NCBI GenBank assembly: GCA_964023205.1
Contig: OZ026845.1
Coordinates: 5,342,001-5,406,000, forward strand
Source: Lutraria lutraria
Lineage: Eukaryota; Mollusca; Bivalvia; Venerida; Mactridae
DNA length: 64,000 nucleotides
Direction: 5' to 3'
Shown: in pieces, positions 34,755 to 48,432 of the stretch
How the letters are laid out: each line of letters opens with the position of its first letter
How positions within the stretch are numbered: position 1 is the stretch's first letter
Translations under genes and position numbers: made by a program
Notes under the pieces: model-generated
The model's database searches: none
Seen by the model: the letters and a program-made list of their open reading frames with translations, nothing else
Told to the model about the DNA's origin: nothing

Positions 34755-37700
34755 TCAGCAACAACTTGTAACTCTTAAAATGTCCCCTGCTGGGGTTTCC
34801 TTTTGGAGCCACTTGATCACATGGGGTTCTACCAGAGGTCCATGGCTACATGGCCCTGCGTCGTCAACCCACTCATGTTCATCCATTACATGAAGAACTC
34901 TTAAACAGATCCTGAAAAACAAAATATATTGTGAGTCAGTGACTTGCAACAAAGAAATGAGCATTCAATCTTTACTTTGCATGCATTTTGATTTTATTGC
35001 ATAAGATAGGACCTGGTTTGCAAAGAAATTGACTGCATAAGAAACTAGAGCTTGTCACAAGAGTGATGAATACCCCCACAAAAACGCCATGCCTCACTAA
35101 AACTCTGCAGGAAACACTATGTGAACTTGAAAAAGTACTGATTTTTTGTATATATTGGTGAACATTTCTGCCAAATATTTCAGAACTCCATCCACAAATA
35201 ACAAAGTTACTGAGCTGAGACAGAAGAAAGTAATACATTTTTTACCTTTCACATGTAAGTGTGACCTTAACTTTGACCATGGAGGTACAGAACTGCAATT
35301 TTGCATGGGAGACATTCCCATGTGTAAATTAACATTTCTGCCAAATATTTTTTGAAATCATTGGATGGACAACAAGAGTTTAGGTCCGGACACATACAGA
35401 CGCACATACAAGGTGACTCCAGTATCCCACGAAGACACATCCTGTGGCATATAAAGAGTTAGTCATATCTATGTCACCAAAGACAGCATTACATTACCTG
35501 TATGAAATTACCGTGAACTCCTCAACTGAACTGAATACATGATGTGTCACAGATGTGATAAAAGTGACTAACTACATGGCTGCACCACCTTTTTTTTAAC
35601 TGACCACAATCCATTTGCTGAGCAGCCTGAAAAAGTGCATTTAACATTTACTTGCATAATTATTATATTCATTACAATGTTTCAAAAGGAAAGGTATAAT
35701 TCTGCCCACTACTGGTATTCAACAAGTCTACAAACACCGCAATGTTCAAATGACCTGAAATTAAAAATATTGATTGAACTATGCTTTCATAATCTTATTT
35801 TGCCATATGTTAGCAGCATTCCTTGGGTGTAGTATGGGTGTTTGGTGCCTGGGTATCCTTTCCTAGGAAAATATCATGTTATGAAAATATAAACCAGTGA
35901 ATTTTGTTGATTCGCTGTGTTTTCAACATGAGTTCACTCCTGTACTGGCAGTGTTGGACCTCATTTTTTTAAAGCACTAGCCCAAACTAAATATGGACTG
36001 TTGAAAATAAGCAAGAGCAACAATATTGACAATGAACACATTATTGTGAAGCAGTATTACCAGGGGATGCCTAATGTGTGGGCCAACTGCTTTAAAGATG
36101 ACCTTGGAATGGATACAAATCTTCAGTCAGTAAAACATTTTACTTCCACTCAATCTTTGAAAGTACACAATAATAAAGTAAGTTTGAGAAGTAGTATCCC
36201 AAACACTGGTAGTTGGTTTACATTATAGCAGTACATTTATTTTTACAGAGAAAGCTACAAATGAGTATCGGGTAACAAACTTCTCTCTTGGATGGAAAAT
36301 AAAGAATAAACCTTTTAATTCTGCTTTGACAGCCTTGTTATCTAATATCATTAAATTAGATTACTGATTAAAATTTGGTAGTACTCACTCAAACGAAACA
36401 ATAAACTGGCACTGAAGCTAGCAGGTAGTCTTGCTTTAATTTCCACCTCTGGTTTCATTCTGTAACATTTGCAAGATGAAACATACAGGACCAATTTCTG
36501 ATTTAAAGTTGTGTTTTTTAACAGACTTTAGTCTTAACTGTACTTCATTACAGCGCAAATTAATGTATAAAAAGTAAAAAACTTCTTCGAATTATACTCA
36601 AATAAAAAAAAATGTAATACTGTTCATTTGCACTGAAAAAACTATGCATCATGATATATTATATGGGTCATTACTTTCATGTCAGATTATTTGCGACTAT
36701 TCAAATATGAAAATATCAAATATGTCAATTATCATTTTTATTATGTTTGTATTTCTTCCATGTATGATGTACACAAAAAATAAATCAATATCTACCTTAA
36801 TTGGACATCCCCTTTATCACTTTATTACATGTCAGGCCTTATTCTAGACATAGATGATTTCCTGGAAATTAAGAAAAGTGATTTTATTTCATAATTAATG
36901 AAATATTTGAATGTTGACTGACAAGGTATTAAAATATAATTCATGGTAAGTTCAAATCGATCAATAAATAATATATAATAAGATGATAATCATACTATAC
37001 ATGTATATTCTTAGCAATAGCACCAAACAAAATATTGTCCAAAAACAAAATAATATTAACTGAATTATAGTTTTAACAAAATATTTTAATTAGATACAGC
37101 CAGAAAGATAATTGCTCTTAACTGACATGTATATGAGAATGGATTCAGGAGGTAACAGTGCGAACATTTATAAGACAGGTGTCTCATAAGCCAATTTGGC
37201 TGGCCTCTTCAATAGGGGTGAAACTATAATAAACAGAACCTTAACCTTTTATATCAATAGATTTCTAAATGGCTGTACAACTGGATATTATATATCTTTC
37301 TAGATGGGATTAGGAGGAAAAATGAATTCATGATTGATAAAGACATACACATATTCTGCCTCATTGCATGATGTCCAAATGGAGTTGATGTCAATCAAGG
37401 ACCTGTCTTCAGTGAATTTACTGTCTCAGATGGACCAGGCATACCTTGTTCTGTGCGCTAATGGTTTCACATATCTGAATATGACACACACAAAATATAT
37501 ACTAATGTAGTAAAAGAACCACAATAAGTTTATAGGTACTGATTAAAAAATGAACTTTTATACATATAAGACACTTAGTACCATACTTTTACATTATCAA
37601 TATGCCATGGAAAGATAAGCTTTTTATCATGGCTTTACGATGGGAACAAATTCACTAGTAAAAATAATTAATTGTGCAGGCAAGCTACATATGCATAAAT

Positions 37701-38083
37701 TGTTCATCATGCACTTTATAGAGAAGTAAACAACTTGTAATTATTAAATAATATATTGAAATACAGCTTGAATAATTTCTTTTCTGTGAAAATTAAATAT
37801 ATATGGTATTCAAATAACATTTGAATGTTAAAAAGCTTCTTCATCTTCATTCTAAGAATAATAATTTGTAATTTCATCCTTTACAAAAATTACCCCTTAG
37901 AGGGCCCCAAGCAAACGCATTTCACGCTGTTATCAAATTCATTTCGTTGCCTCAACAAAATTCGATCATGAATTGGTAAATAAATATAAATCTAAGAAAA
38001 ATAAATCGAAAATAACAACATTTAATCAGTAGAACACACTACACATAACAAAGTAAGGAAACTCACGCATCAACAAACCGCAT
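34755..38083 (-). CDS. Predicted five-exon small protein, unrecognised (114 aa)
   Basis: I do not recognise this product. Minus-strand coding exons: 38083-38067 (ATGCGGTTTGTTGATGC), 37474-37445 (a 30-nt microexon), 36459-36389, 35567-35498, 34911-34755. All junctions have AG acceptors and GT donors (GTGAGT, GTATGC, GTGAGT, GTAATG). The phases fit throughout and the sum is 345 nt. An in-frame TGA lies two codons before the ATG. The protein has a basic N-terminus (KPLAHRTRMKPEVEIKARLP), a central hydrophobic/helical part (SASLLFRLITFITSVTHHVF, about residues 31-50) and an acidic DEHEWVDDAGP stretch near residue 80. It ends in VIKWLQKETPAGDILRVTSC plus a second Cys; that end resembles a conserved domain end more than random translation. 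Weak points are the microexon and one acceptor (35568-35569) with a poor pyrimidine tract. Introns hold a dispersed repeat near 35050-35460. Confidence 0.5.
35047..35456. repeat. Possible dispersed repeat in intron
   Basis: GTCACAAGAGTGATGAATAC followed by a CCCCCAC run resembles the phrase GTCACCGATGTGACTAATAC plus CCCCC at about 31729. The block ends near CACATACAGACGCACATACA. The six overlapping ORFs of 69-88 codons are probably chance. Confidence 0.35.
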
Positions 38084-38272
38084 TGATCAGCGCCTTACTT
38101 CTGAATAAGTATTCAACCCAAATTGTTCCTTTATATTCACCCAGTGGTCATTTTCAGAGCCAATATATGTTGTAGTTTGATTCCCTGTCACGCTTCTAGT
38201 CTCTCGTTTCGTCTTTTTGTCAGAATCTGATATTTAAGACATCCGGCGCCGTTATTCCTCATTTACATGGGA

Positions 38273-38283
38273 GCCGCCATCTT
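38273..38283 (-). promoter_or_regulatory. YY1-type promoter motif AAGATGGCGGC
   Basis: GCCGCCATCTT on the plus strand is the exact YY1 consensus AAGATGGCGGC read on the minus strand, about 190 bp upstream of the minus-strand ATG at 38083. In animals this motif typically sits just downstream of the start site of housekeeping promoters. The local sequence (CCGGCGCCG) is more CpG-rich than its surroundings. Confidence 0.6.
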
Positions 38284-38299
38284 TATAGAATTAATTTCC

Positions 38300-40614
38300 G
38301 TAAACACGTACTGAGCATGCGCGAAATCATCGACAAACCCCGCTCTATTTAAATCGGAAAATGGTCAAATAAGGTGTTCTAGAACACTTTATTATGAAAA
38401 CGGACAATTCGCATGTCCAATAAATCAAAGAGATAGTTTCTGTTAAAATTGAAGCGGAAAATGATCAAATGGATATGAAAGCATAATTGTTTTTCATTTT
38501 TTTAACTTTTCTCTAAAAAAATCGTCAGATATAGCTTTATACACTTTAAATTCAGCGTGTGTCTTACCTGTGGTAGCGTACAGTTCACATACTGAGTTAT
38601 GATATTCATGCTTTCGGTACCTGGTCAATACATAGTTTTGTTCCTGTTTAAGGAAAGATTATTCAAAGCGTCTGGGAGGAGAGAGGAATGAGTGGTTCAT
38701 TTTCCGAATCACGAACCAGGAAGTCCTTTGTTTGGCAAGACCAAAACTATTGTCGTACAATTTATTGCTTCTTATATATTCATACCTTCATTTCTACATA
38801 GGTACACAAAGTGCCGTCTTACACATTTGGTTGTTTTTCAAAAACGGAGAAAATAGATGATGTTGGTATCCTCAAGATCCAAGAAAGTACTACTAAAATT
38901 AATTTGGCTAAATATATACTCTTTTCGCAAACAAATTAAGATAAAATTGCTGCTACTCTTAACTTACATTTGTTGATGTTAAGGTATATTTAGCCTCTTG
39001 ACATTTCACATTGATCTGAATTGTTTGAATTGTTCCCTTGTATGTGCTGTAATCATTCTATGGATAATTTATACAAATAAAAGATATCGTATTGTATAAA
39101 TATGTATATGATATATAAATACACAGTGATTTCGACATATTTGGATATTAACAACTAATAAAATCGAGAATGTTTTAACATACATAACGGGGACCGACAA
39201 AAAACTTCAAAAACGTTTCTAAAGTTCCCTGGACGGAGGCTAAAGGTGCATACAAAGTAATTTCGAGGAAATAAACACTTCCAAGATAAGGACACAGTAT
39301 TTATATTTGGAATGTGTATAGGTAGCAATATTACGACAGTACTGTGAACAAAAATATAACCTCACTTCTGCGTGACAATTAACAAGAAGTTGGTACTGAC
39401 AAAGTGACCCTTAATCCGCTGAATAGACTTGTCTAGTTCCCATTTTGAAACAGGTCAGTCTACATAGGTGTACTGTCTGGTCTTGCTCTGTCCTTGTGGC
39501 AAAAGTTTAGCAGGTTTTTGGTTCCAGCATTGCAAGGGTTAAATACAGCATGAACCTCACACAACTACGAAACAAGACGAATTACGCGAAGACTACTGTG
39601 TGAATTTATTGACATCACCGACAGTAAAAATGTTATGTTGCATTACAGTCTACCAAATGTTCTGTTTGCAACGTTGGCAATACGAGAAACAAGAAAGTCA
39701 AAACATTTTAACACAATATATGTCATTTACGTCTTGATATGCTGTTGCTGTTGCAAGAGGGTGCGATGCTTTTAAAATTTCAAGTGCAAATTAACAAACT
39801 TGTTTGACATGATGTACATTTTGTAGTTCCAGAGAAGTACCTCGAGGAAACTGTGATTTGTCCCTATTTGTATGTACATAATTATAGTCCTTAGCGTTGG
39901 GTGGGTTTGGGATCGGGGAAGGTTGTACTTAGGAGAACGTAGGATGCTTTGTACGTGTTTTTTTCTGGGAACCCTTTTGCTATCTATATATATTTATTAT
40001 TGCAACTGGCTTAACCGCGAAAATCATTAAGTAACAACGGGTTAGTTATTTTAAACACGTGTGAAGGTTCTTTAAAATGCCATTTATTTTATCATTGTTT
40101 ACTCCATAACGTTCGTTAACGTCTAATTATGCCGTTAACGTTGTATAAATACGACGTTAAATTACACAAATAATGGTGATTATAAACCGTTCTAAAAGAA
40201 TGATCTCACGTGACTTCTTGCGCAACGTTGCGTTAATTAAACGTTTATAAACGCTGCAATAAATGATACTTAAATTCGTCCGAAAGAATACCTGCATACA
40301 CCGCGATTAGGACATGTTCGTTGTTATGAGACATTGACGTATGATACATATTGCTGTCGCTCATTAGTCCATGTTGGTGATATGTACTAGCTGGTTTGGT
40401 CTATGACAGTTTTAAACATATTTACGTGCCTGAAGCGGTTAAAATACTCGTGTTTTGTCCACTTTTGTCTAAAGTTGTGAGTACGTTAAGGAGAAATAAA
40501 GTCGCTACTGTTGCTTAAGTGTTGTTTAGAAATTCATGTCGGATTTTCGTGGAAAGCTATGAGTGATTTATGAATTCGTGAATTAAACAGTTTTAATTGA
40601 AATTTTGGTTTATA
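38300..40614. other. Intergenic, no gene seen
   Basis: AT-rich sequence between the minus-strand small gene and the plus-strand leader exon; it should contain the 5' flank and UTR of the latter. GTCAGATATAGCTTTATACACTTTA at about 38524 recurs in reverse orientation at about 27725 and 57255, so a dispersed repeat end is present. No ORF above 60 codons. Confidence 0.35.
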
Positions 40615-40699
40615 ATGTCAATGAAATCCAGAATCGGACTCACCGGAGTTTTGTTTTCGGTGACCTTTGTGGCCCTTTACGCTACAATCAGAGGAGAAG
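40615..40699 (+). CDS. Signal-peptide exon, candidate first exon of the SRCR gene
   Basis: An ATG followed by 28 codons gives a basic N-tip (MSMKSR) and a hydrophobic stretch (GVLFSVTFVALYA), then IRGE: a clear signal-peptide shape. The frame ends in phase 1 at donor GTGGGT; read-through would stop two codons later (TAA). The SRCR exon beginning at 57758 starts in the complementary phase (G+CT = Ala), and phase-1 junctions before SRCR domains are usual for this family. The link would require a 17-kb intron and is inference; a different partner exon outside the recognised ones is possible. Confidence 0.5.
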
Positions 40700-41920
40700 G
40701 TGGGTAATTAACTTACAGTGTTTAAAGTTTTCATTCGTTTTTTATTCAAATTAAAATCGATAGTTGTTGCCATGTGCCTATCATAATATGGTCACGTTAA
40801 ACACTGTATATGTTAAGTTAATATTTTCTGGTATCCCATAGATTCCAGGAATGAAAATAATGAAGTTATGTAAGAAATGTGTGTCAAAACTTTCTGCACA
40901 GCCCTCGAAAATCGAGGGATGTTTAGAAAGTTTTGTCACTCAGTATAACGACATCCATTGTATTAACCTATCTAGATCTCAAGACACGCATAAACCATGT
41001 TTTATTTTATAGAAATATCTTGTTGTACATAACCGTTGGGGTATGTTAAATTTTGTGTATTGCGGGACAAGAAAGCCATTTAGCTCGGCTACCATGTCCT
41101 CATAATGTGCGATTCACCTAAATCTTGGTTATCTAAAATTATATAAAAAGTAAATATGGTGCTTAAAATCAACCGATGTCATATTCTGTTAAACTTGCCA
41201 ATTCAAAACCGCTGCACATCAGTTAGGCCAGACCCGAAGGAAGCAATTTCAGATGTGGAGGTTGACTAATTTTAGATTTCGTCTGACAACTCGGGGAATC
41301 AGTTAAAGCCACTTTTAATTCCACCTAAAATTATTGGGGAGACTACCCCCCCCCCCGTATCTTCGGCCCTGGAGGTTATCACCATTTCTATGCTGACTGA
41401 TGTACTGTTGTAGTCTTTTATAGAGATGTTATACTACCTTGAATTTATTACTCCATTTAAAATGGTTTCAACTTCACTAGGTTTAATGAATGCATATTTA
41501 ATTACGACGTAAATATTAAACTAATGTAGTCCAATCAATCATTCTGCTGTTTCCCTATCAGTAAGCATGTGAGCGATCTTAAACTGGTAAAACTTATCAT
41601 GTGTTCGGAATACCATTGGTTTTATTACGTTTGCATATTGTACATATGATTTACTGTTTACGCACTTTCTTCTACGGTCGGCCAATCTGAGACAATGGTG
41701 TGGTGTATAGTGCATTGTATAGTTTACATAGTATTTACCCATACGTTTGTATTTTTTCGCTGAAAGGCGATTTCATGTTTGACACGTGACCCCTAAAACC
41801 CACATATTTTATAAACTTCAGTCTTAAATGTCCACACTCAAAACATAGAAAAAAAACATTTGTTTTCTTTGGCATTCGGTATATTTAAAGCTCTGTCTTC
41901 TTCTTTCACTTTTCCGTTGA
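40700..41920. other. Putative intron, no gene
   Basis: Contains an 11-C tract (41346-41356) and ORFs without features. Confidence 0.35.
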
Positions 41921-42172
41921 GGGTGATCGGTGATCGAGTGGTAACGCGCTGGACTCTTAAACGAAATGTTGTGGGTTCGATTCTTGGCTCCGCCTTTCGA
42001 ATGCTTTTCTGTGTACCAAGTACTATTGTTTAAAAAATGAGAGGAAAAGTGGCGAGGCATGTATCCGTACTTTACTCCGGGCACGATAAAGAACCAGGAA
42101 AAACTATTCTAAAAGTGTAGGGATATAACTGCCCATGCGGTTCTTCTGTATCTTATCTTCCTCTTTCTATAC
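41921..42172 (+). mobile_element. tRNA-derived SINE, family A copy 1
   Basis: A-box-like GATCGAGTGGTAACGCGCTG and B box GTGGGTTCGATTCTTG are followed by GGCTCCGCCTT. The conserved tail has GGGCACGATAAAGAACCAGG, a TTCTAAAAGTGTAGGGATAT segment and CTTCTGTATCTTATCTTCC. The same body recurs at 48197 and 60622 (plus) and 52795 (minus). Confidence 0.75.
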
Positions 42173-42297
42173 TAGTATACAAAATACTGTTTTTTAATAT
42201 TCTAAATCTTGAATTAGTATGACAATATGCCATATCATTATTGTAAATAGCTAATCTGTGCCAAAATGTCTTACTCATAGAAACAGACAATACAGGG

Positions 42298-42548
42298 GCC
42301 GTGGTCATGGTCCAGCGGTTAATGGGCTGGTTATGTTACCCGGTGGTCCGGGTTTGATTCCCGGTCGCGGCAGGTCATACCTATATACTTTGTGAAAATT
42401 TGACGACAACGTCGATTTTCCTCCATGTGAGGAAAATAAATTGCTGGTTCCTTGTGGAAAGGTATAAGTTAGTATTCAGTGTTAGATGAATCGGCCTTCG
42501 TACATGACTGAACAAATATTGAAAAACGACGTTAAACACAAACACAAA
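42298..42548 (+). mobile_element. tRNA-derived SINE with CGACGTTAAAC tail
   Basis: The head has GTGGTCATGGTCCAGCGGTT and CCGGGTTTGATTCCCGG, the latter a good T arm. The body has GTTAGTATTCAGTGTTAGAT and the copy ends AAAAACGACGTTAAACACAA with an A-rich tail. In my knowledge this ending is widespread in bivalve SINEs. Distinct from family A. Confidence 0.75.
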
Positions 42549-42559
42549 AAATGTAAACA

Positions 42560-45500
42560 AATGCTTTGACCTCAGTTTGATGTGCATGTGACTTGTTGGT
42601 ATTATTCTGATGAACACGTCCAATATATACTATTAATTTGTTGTCAATCCATACACGCCATGGCTGATCTGATACGTTACTGAACGAGATCGATTCGTTA
42701 CCAGAAAAAGTTAAGTTGACTCGACCGAGGAGTTGTTTGACTGAGCACGTAATAGTGATCGATACTAATAAATCATTGTTTTTTTAAACATGCTTTTATT
42801 TGGCCAGTAACTTTGCATGAAGTTATTTATAGCAATGATTGTCATGTAATCTATTATGTAACCTGTAAAGTTAGTGTAATGTGTCTCTTTAATTATCTCT
42901 TGAACATTTCACTCGCTCGTTAAGTCGACAGTCCAAACCTTCGTCTCCGGTAATCAGTAGTCGTGTTGTTTTGTGAGCTCAGTATATCAAAACAATATTT
43001 TATTATAGTTATATATAACGTGTAAAATACATTCTTAATTAGTCATGATAATTTATTCAATGGACACATTTATTAAGACTATCTTATAATGACAATAAGT
43101 GATATTTATGTACAGATGGATTCGTATAACTGGTTTACAACTTTTCGTTGTCAATTGTTTCGCTTACCTATAGTATGACTAAATCTATTTCTGTTTCACT
43201 TTTGACCTGGCCATTGTCTATTTAAATAGCACTCGGTTCTAAGAGCTCTAAGGATCCTTTAGTGGCCTTCATGGGCGTGTCCACATTCGGTGGGCATGGC
43301 TTGCTGTTCGTTTTGTAGAAAATGTGTCTCACAGGGTGTTGCTAATAAGTGGAAAGTGCCTTTTCCATAAAAGTTGCATTAGTCTCACGTTATGTGAGCG
43401 TATATCTGAGTATATTTCAACGAGCATCATTAATATTATATATGTAATTATGAGTAAAACTTGGCGTATCCGATACATTTTTTGCATGATTGATACCAAA
43501 TTTGCCTACATTTTGCTCTTTTAAATTATAATAAGGTGCAAAAAAATCCATCTAACAAAGTGCACACTTCCATGCTTTGTATGTGTATATATAATCACAC
43601 ATCTATCTTCCAAAAAATTACAATCAGTTAGGCAATGAACTTACAATCACCAATATCCAATAGTTCATCTATTATACACAAAACCACTTGTAAAAGTTTC
43701 CCTCATCCATTCTCGAATTATCTTTGATTCAAAAGAAAAATAAGGAAATGTTTTTATGAGGTTGCCACATAAAACAGTACGGTGTAATTAAAAATTAGAT
43801 GGTGAATGACGACAAAACATGTGTATTTTATGATTTTGCTAAATTCAGATTGATTATCGACTATTAATCTAAGAGTTTTTATTTCGTACTGCATAAAATT
43901 GATTGTGACAACGAGGGGACTTAAGTTCGACACATTTAGTTCACTGGAACACATTATTTTATTAATAATGGCCTTGGGCTATGATCTTTTTGTTTTCACA
44001 AAATGAATGGCATTTTATTTCCTAGTGCGCAGAAATCTTGTTTATAATTTACGATCTGAGCCGCTTGCATGTCATGACAATCTTGGTGACCACTCATAAA
44101 TTCAAACGACACCATTTTAAGTTCGTTAACGGCTTCACATATATAAATATTCAATCTTCCTTCTACACTTATTCTTAATGTCTTAATTCTTAAAAATAAG
44201 AATGGACCACAATGTTAGCGAGTCAAGTAGCAAATAAAATCACTGTTGATAATGCATTGTTTGTGTCAGTTGAAATTGGTACTGTTTCATGCAGTAATTT
44301 AAATTGGTACTGTATACTGCTGTAATTGAAATTAGTACTGTTTACTGCAGAGTCGATATAAACTGGATACTGGTCAAAGAATTTAATTAATGAAAAAATG
44401 GCAATACGTGTAAGTCATTTTGTTTATATCGAGACTGAAACTGGCATGAATGCAATACATATGTGTTTTGCCATAAATTCATTTTGCTCTGACTTATTGT
44501 TGTCATTTTTGTATCATAAGACACAAGCTGATGGAATCAAAATATGAAGGATAAATATAGGTTCGATAAAAACACTGTGAGAAATTGAATACAATGTATA
44601 TCTAAACATGAAGTACGAGTCCTTTATTGGTTTCGATTATTTCGTTGCTGTATATGGTATTTTAATTCTTGACTTAAAAACAACGAAATGGTGTTTATTG
44701 TATGCAATACAGAATGAGACATTATAAGAAGGCCCAAAGGTGGTTTTGTAATAGTTTCCAACAATTTCAACCTAGCTATAAATCTCTTGATATGGTATTA
44801 TCAAAGACCTATACATACATGTATGTATACGTAAACATATATCATACTTAAATATATAAGGAAACAAATGGTAACGCGAGTAAATAATACAAGACATCTA
44901 GACAGAAAAACACTTGCGTCCTACTCGAATTTATTCGTGATACCGGAGTCTGGGTGTTCAAGGTAACTGAATCCCTGTCATTTAGGATAAATGCAATTGC
45001 TCTTCAAACAATGGTTGTGGCTATAACCTTTTTCACGTTACTTGATAAGATGACAATGAGTCATCCAATTAATTTATAGGTGTGTGACCTTAGCACACGC
45101 GCGTGGACGCATACCTTAAAGCCATTGAGATATGGTGTGTGTTCGTAATTATCATGTCTATATACACATCCATGTAGTTTTGTCAATGGGTAATGACAGG
45201 TACTGTCATTGTGCAAAATCTCCATCCGTATTGCTTGTACTGTCTAATTACAATGTAAAAACTGCAATGTGTACATGCATGTGTTAATACATGCATAAAT
45301 GTCACATTAAAAAATCGTCAACATTATCTTCTCCTTTTGACAATTTAAAAAAACGCCCTCCCAAACATGTAATGCATGTACATGTGCATGCATTTTATAT
45401 AATATACATGTATCATTATGTATGCATACATTTGCATGTACATGTATTCTATATCTACAATATATTTATATAACTAACAGAAACTGCACTGATATTAATA

Positions 45501-48190
45501 TAAGATGCGAGTTGTATATAAAACTCCTTTAGAATATTACATGTTAAATGTTTTCTATGTAAAGGTGTAAATGTTGTAACTTTCAACATCCTTGTTGTTG
45601 CCGGATTTCAAATCGGTAGAAATATTTACTTTTCAGTTTTTATTGTTGATGTGTTTAACCATTTTAAATTTTGTCTTGGATATGTTGTTTTATGTTGTTC
45701 GTGCAAGGGCTTCAATTTGACTGAAGACTTTACCTCTAAAGTCAAAAGGCTTGTCCACGTCATGTGGTTAGCGCACCAAACTTGTTACCCGGCGACCTGC
45801 AGGTTTCGAATCATGTGCATAGCAAGGCCTCCAGTTTGTTAACAAAAATTGTCGGGGTTTTTTTTCATCATAATTATATGGAGATTTTCTCGGATATTGC
45901 TTAGAATACAATCCAGGAAAGCTGATTAGATTCACCATAAAAGTAAAATACCGTTAGAAAATGTCGTATAAGATTAATGCCGATGCTTCATATGCTCACA
46001 CGATTTTATATATACATGTACATTAAAAAAAATTGCACAGGGGAGTAAAGGCATGTGAACAAAAAAAACACTTGTTGGCTTGGGTGCCTTTCATTCACAT
46101 CAGATCTGAAATATTGTCCTTGCCACAAACGTGCTACCAAACATTAATTTGGTAAACTGATTTTTTTTTAGATTTAGATTTTTTGTCAATAAATGTTCAC
46201 TTAATCGATTCTGTAAAGTCTTTGATCACGTTATGTTACCTGTCAGACAGTGTCGTGATATAAAGTTCTATAAATAAATGAGGCACGCTTTTTGGCTTCA
46301 GTGCGTTCTAATTTACCTTTATGTATTGACTGCATTGTTGAAGTTGAAGGATTCGTCATCGTCATTTTAATGAGTTTTATAATTTGATTAAGATTGTATG
46401 CTGACATGCTTAAGGCAAGGCTGAAGTGAGCAGACTTTATACTTTCGTCCAGAAGGTGCTAAAACACATTGTGACCGGGCTTTGAACATGTGTGTTTGTG
46501 TGTACCATACCACAGACAGTCTGAATGCACTGTTTAGACTATAATTATATAAGTTGACGTTCTTTTTCTTCTTCCAATTACTGTATAATATTCCTCTCTG
46601 GGGCTATCTGTCTTCGTACAGGGTGTTTGTACAGGGTGATGTCAGTCTTCAAATGTGCAGGATAAAAAGATAAAAACAAAATGACTCTGGCAATTACGGT
46701 CCCATGACAAATCCTCCCTTGAAGGCATACATGCTGGCTGTTGTGGCCTGTACTGGGGTAGCTGGTTCCACAATCGAAACCGAGTGAACGAATGAGAACC
46801 CCATGGCGTCAGTGCGGCAGAATGGGATGTGGAATCATCGTTCAAGTTCCAAATATCTACATTACGGATTATTGAAGACTTAAATTTTACCAGATTGTAT
46901 GATTGAGTACAAGAAAGGCAGATATGGTACCTACGAGTTATTTTAAAGCAACGAACCATAAAATATCAGTTTTATGAAGCAACACATCGTGATGTAAACC
47001 CATTGGAGTTTAGTTTAGGTACATGTGTCCGTCCTGGTTAACTCACGTGTTCTTAAAGTTTTTAAGGAGGGATTAAACGTGCAAGAAAGGTAGAATATTT
47101 AATAATATTATTTATGCAAACGTATGACGTCAAAGGACCCGGATGTGTTGAGAAATTAATAGCATCTCGCTTGTTATTCTGTGCAGAGCGTGTAGTCGAT
47201 CCATCATGTTTAATCATTTCAAACATTTAAGAAAATAATTCAGCTATATCGTACAATAGGACACGTTAAATGCGCGTGAATTGTCGAAAGTTGTTCGGTT
47301 CATGTATACATGTATATCATTATTATATAAATATATAATGACGCGTACCGCATTTATTGGGTACACCTTGTACAGACATCAACCCGTGGTAACTACTCAG
47401 GCATTCCCGTCACTGAGAAATACTCGTAACTGTTCATAAAGTGTAGGGTTACACATCATGTGGTTTCCGGTTACTTTACTTTAGTAGGCACTCGTTTTCA
47501 AAAATCAAATCAGAATGACAGACTTTCAAGCCTGTCTGTCGCTCACGGTTGATAAAATGGGCATCAAGTTCCCATTGAAAGAAAACTGGTTGTTTCAATC
47601 GTGAGATTCCCAGGGTCATCCATGGGAGAAAGTAGCCCATGAACAACAACAATATGGCGACCTGCCTATTATGTCCGAGGCATTTTCTTTAGCAAACGTC
47701 ATGGACCTTCGTAAGATCACGTTTTGAATACTGTGAAAGTAAAGACTTTAACCTCTGAACTGCTGTACTGTGCACAGAAACATACGTGACGTCATGCAAC
47801 TCAATTTTAAACATACAATGTAAATTAAAATGCACAAATAACCATATAATTTTTTATAGTCCTACTTGCTAAATATAAACAATACGCTAATGATCTATTA
47901 GTCCATATTTGTTTGGTCTCAGAATAAATTAAATCGAGCAGCGCGTATGAATAAAAATCCAAAATTGGATATAGTGATGCGTCCTATGGTATATAGAGGC
48001 TAGTGTTAGCTGGATGACACAGTCGTTATATATCAGAATATACTTATCATGGTTTAGATTCGTGGTTTCAGGCAGATCAACATACATGAGCGCTGCTTTG
48101 CACGCCATTGACAAGACAGAATTACTGAAAATTGAAGAAAGATTATGTCCTCTTTGTGTATTTATTCGAAACTTTTGAAATGGTTGACCG
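42560..48190. other. Putative intron, no gene
   Basis: AT-rich sequence with no supported exon. A tRNA-like remnant lies at 45743-45835 (GTGGTTAGCGCACC, later GCAGGTTTCGAATC). ACATGTA/TACATGT-rich patches occur around 44800 and 45360-45450. ORFs of up to 105 codons (46642-46959, minus) have no clear homology. Confidence 0.35.
45743..45835 (+). mobile_element. SINE head remnant
   Basis: ATGTGGTTAGCGCACC (A box) and GCAGGTTTCGAATCATG (B box) are at tRNA spacing. The remainder is decayed. Confidence 0.45.
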
Positions 48191-48196
48191 ACATCT

Positions 48197-48432
48197 CGGC
48201 ATTTATAGTCGAATGGTAAAGCACTGGACTACCAAACGAAAGCTCATGGGTTCGAATCTTGGCTCCGCCTTCCGATCTTACAGGGACTCTAGTGTCACTA
48301 TCCCAACTACCGAACCATGGAAGTACTGTGTTAAGAAAATCGCGAAAAAGAACCAGGAAAAACCATTCGATATAAGATTAGGGATAAATGCATGCCCAGT
48401 TCACCCAGACGCTGTCGAAAGGGCGGCTATAA
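48197..48432 (+). mobile_element. tRNA-derived SINE, family A copy 2
   Basis: GTCGAATGGTAAAGCACTGG and CATGGGTTCGAATCTTGGCT are followed by CCGCCTTCC, AAGAACCAGGAAAAACCATT and AGATTAGGGATA. The order matches the copies at 41921 and 60622. The 101-codon ORF over it is the SINE read through. Confidence 0.75.

Noticed and set aside
34684..35355. Cluster of overlapping 69-88 codon ORFs on both strands
   Set aside because: Only the minus-strand segment 34755-34911 fits a splice pattern; the others are mutually overlapping and fall in a probable dispersed repeat.
46642..46959. 105-codon minus-strand ORF with FRLWNQLPQ, reminiscent of a LINE reverse-transcriptase end
   Set aside because: Only one short resemblance; the preceding TRG-type block is missing, so there is not enough to call a LINE.
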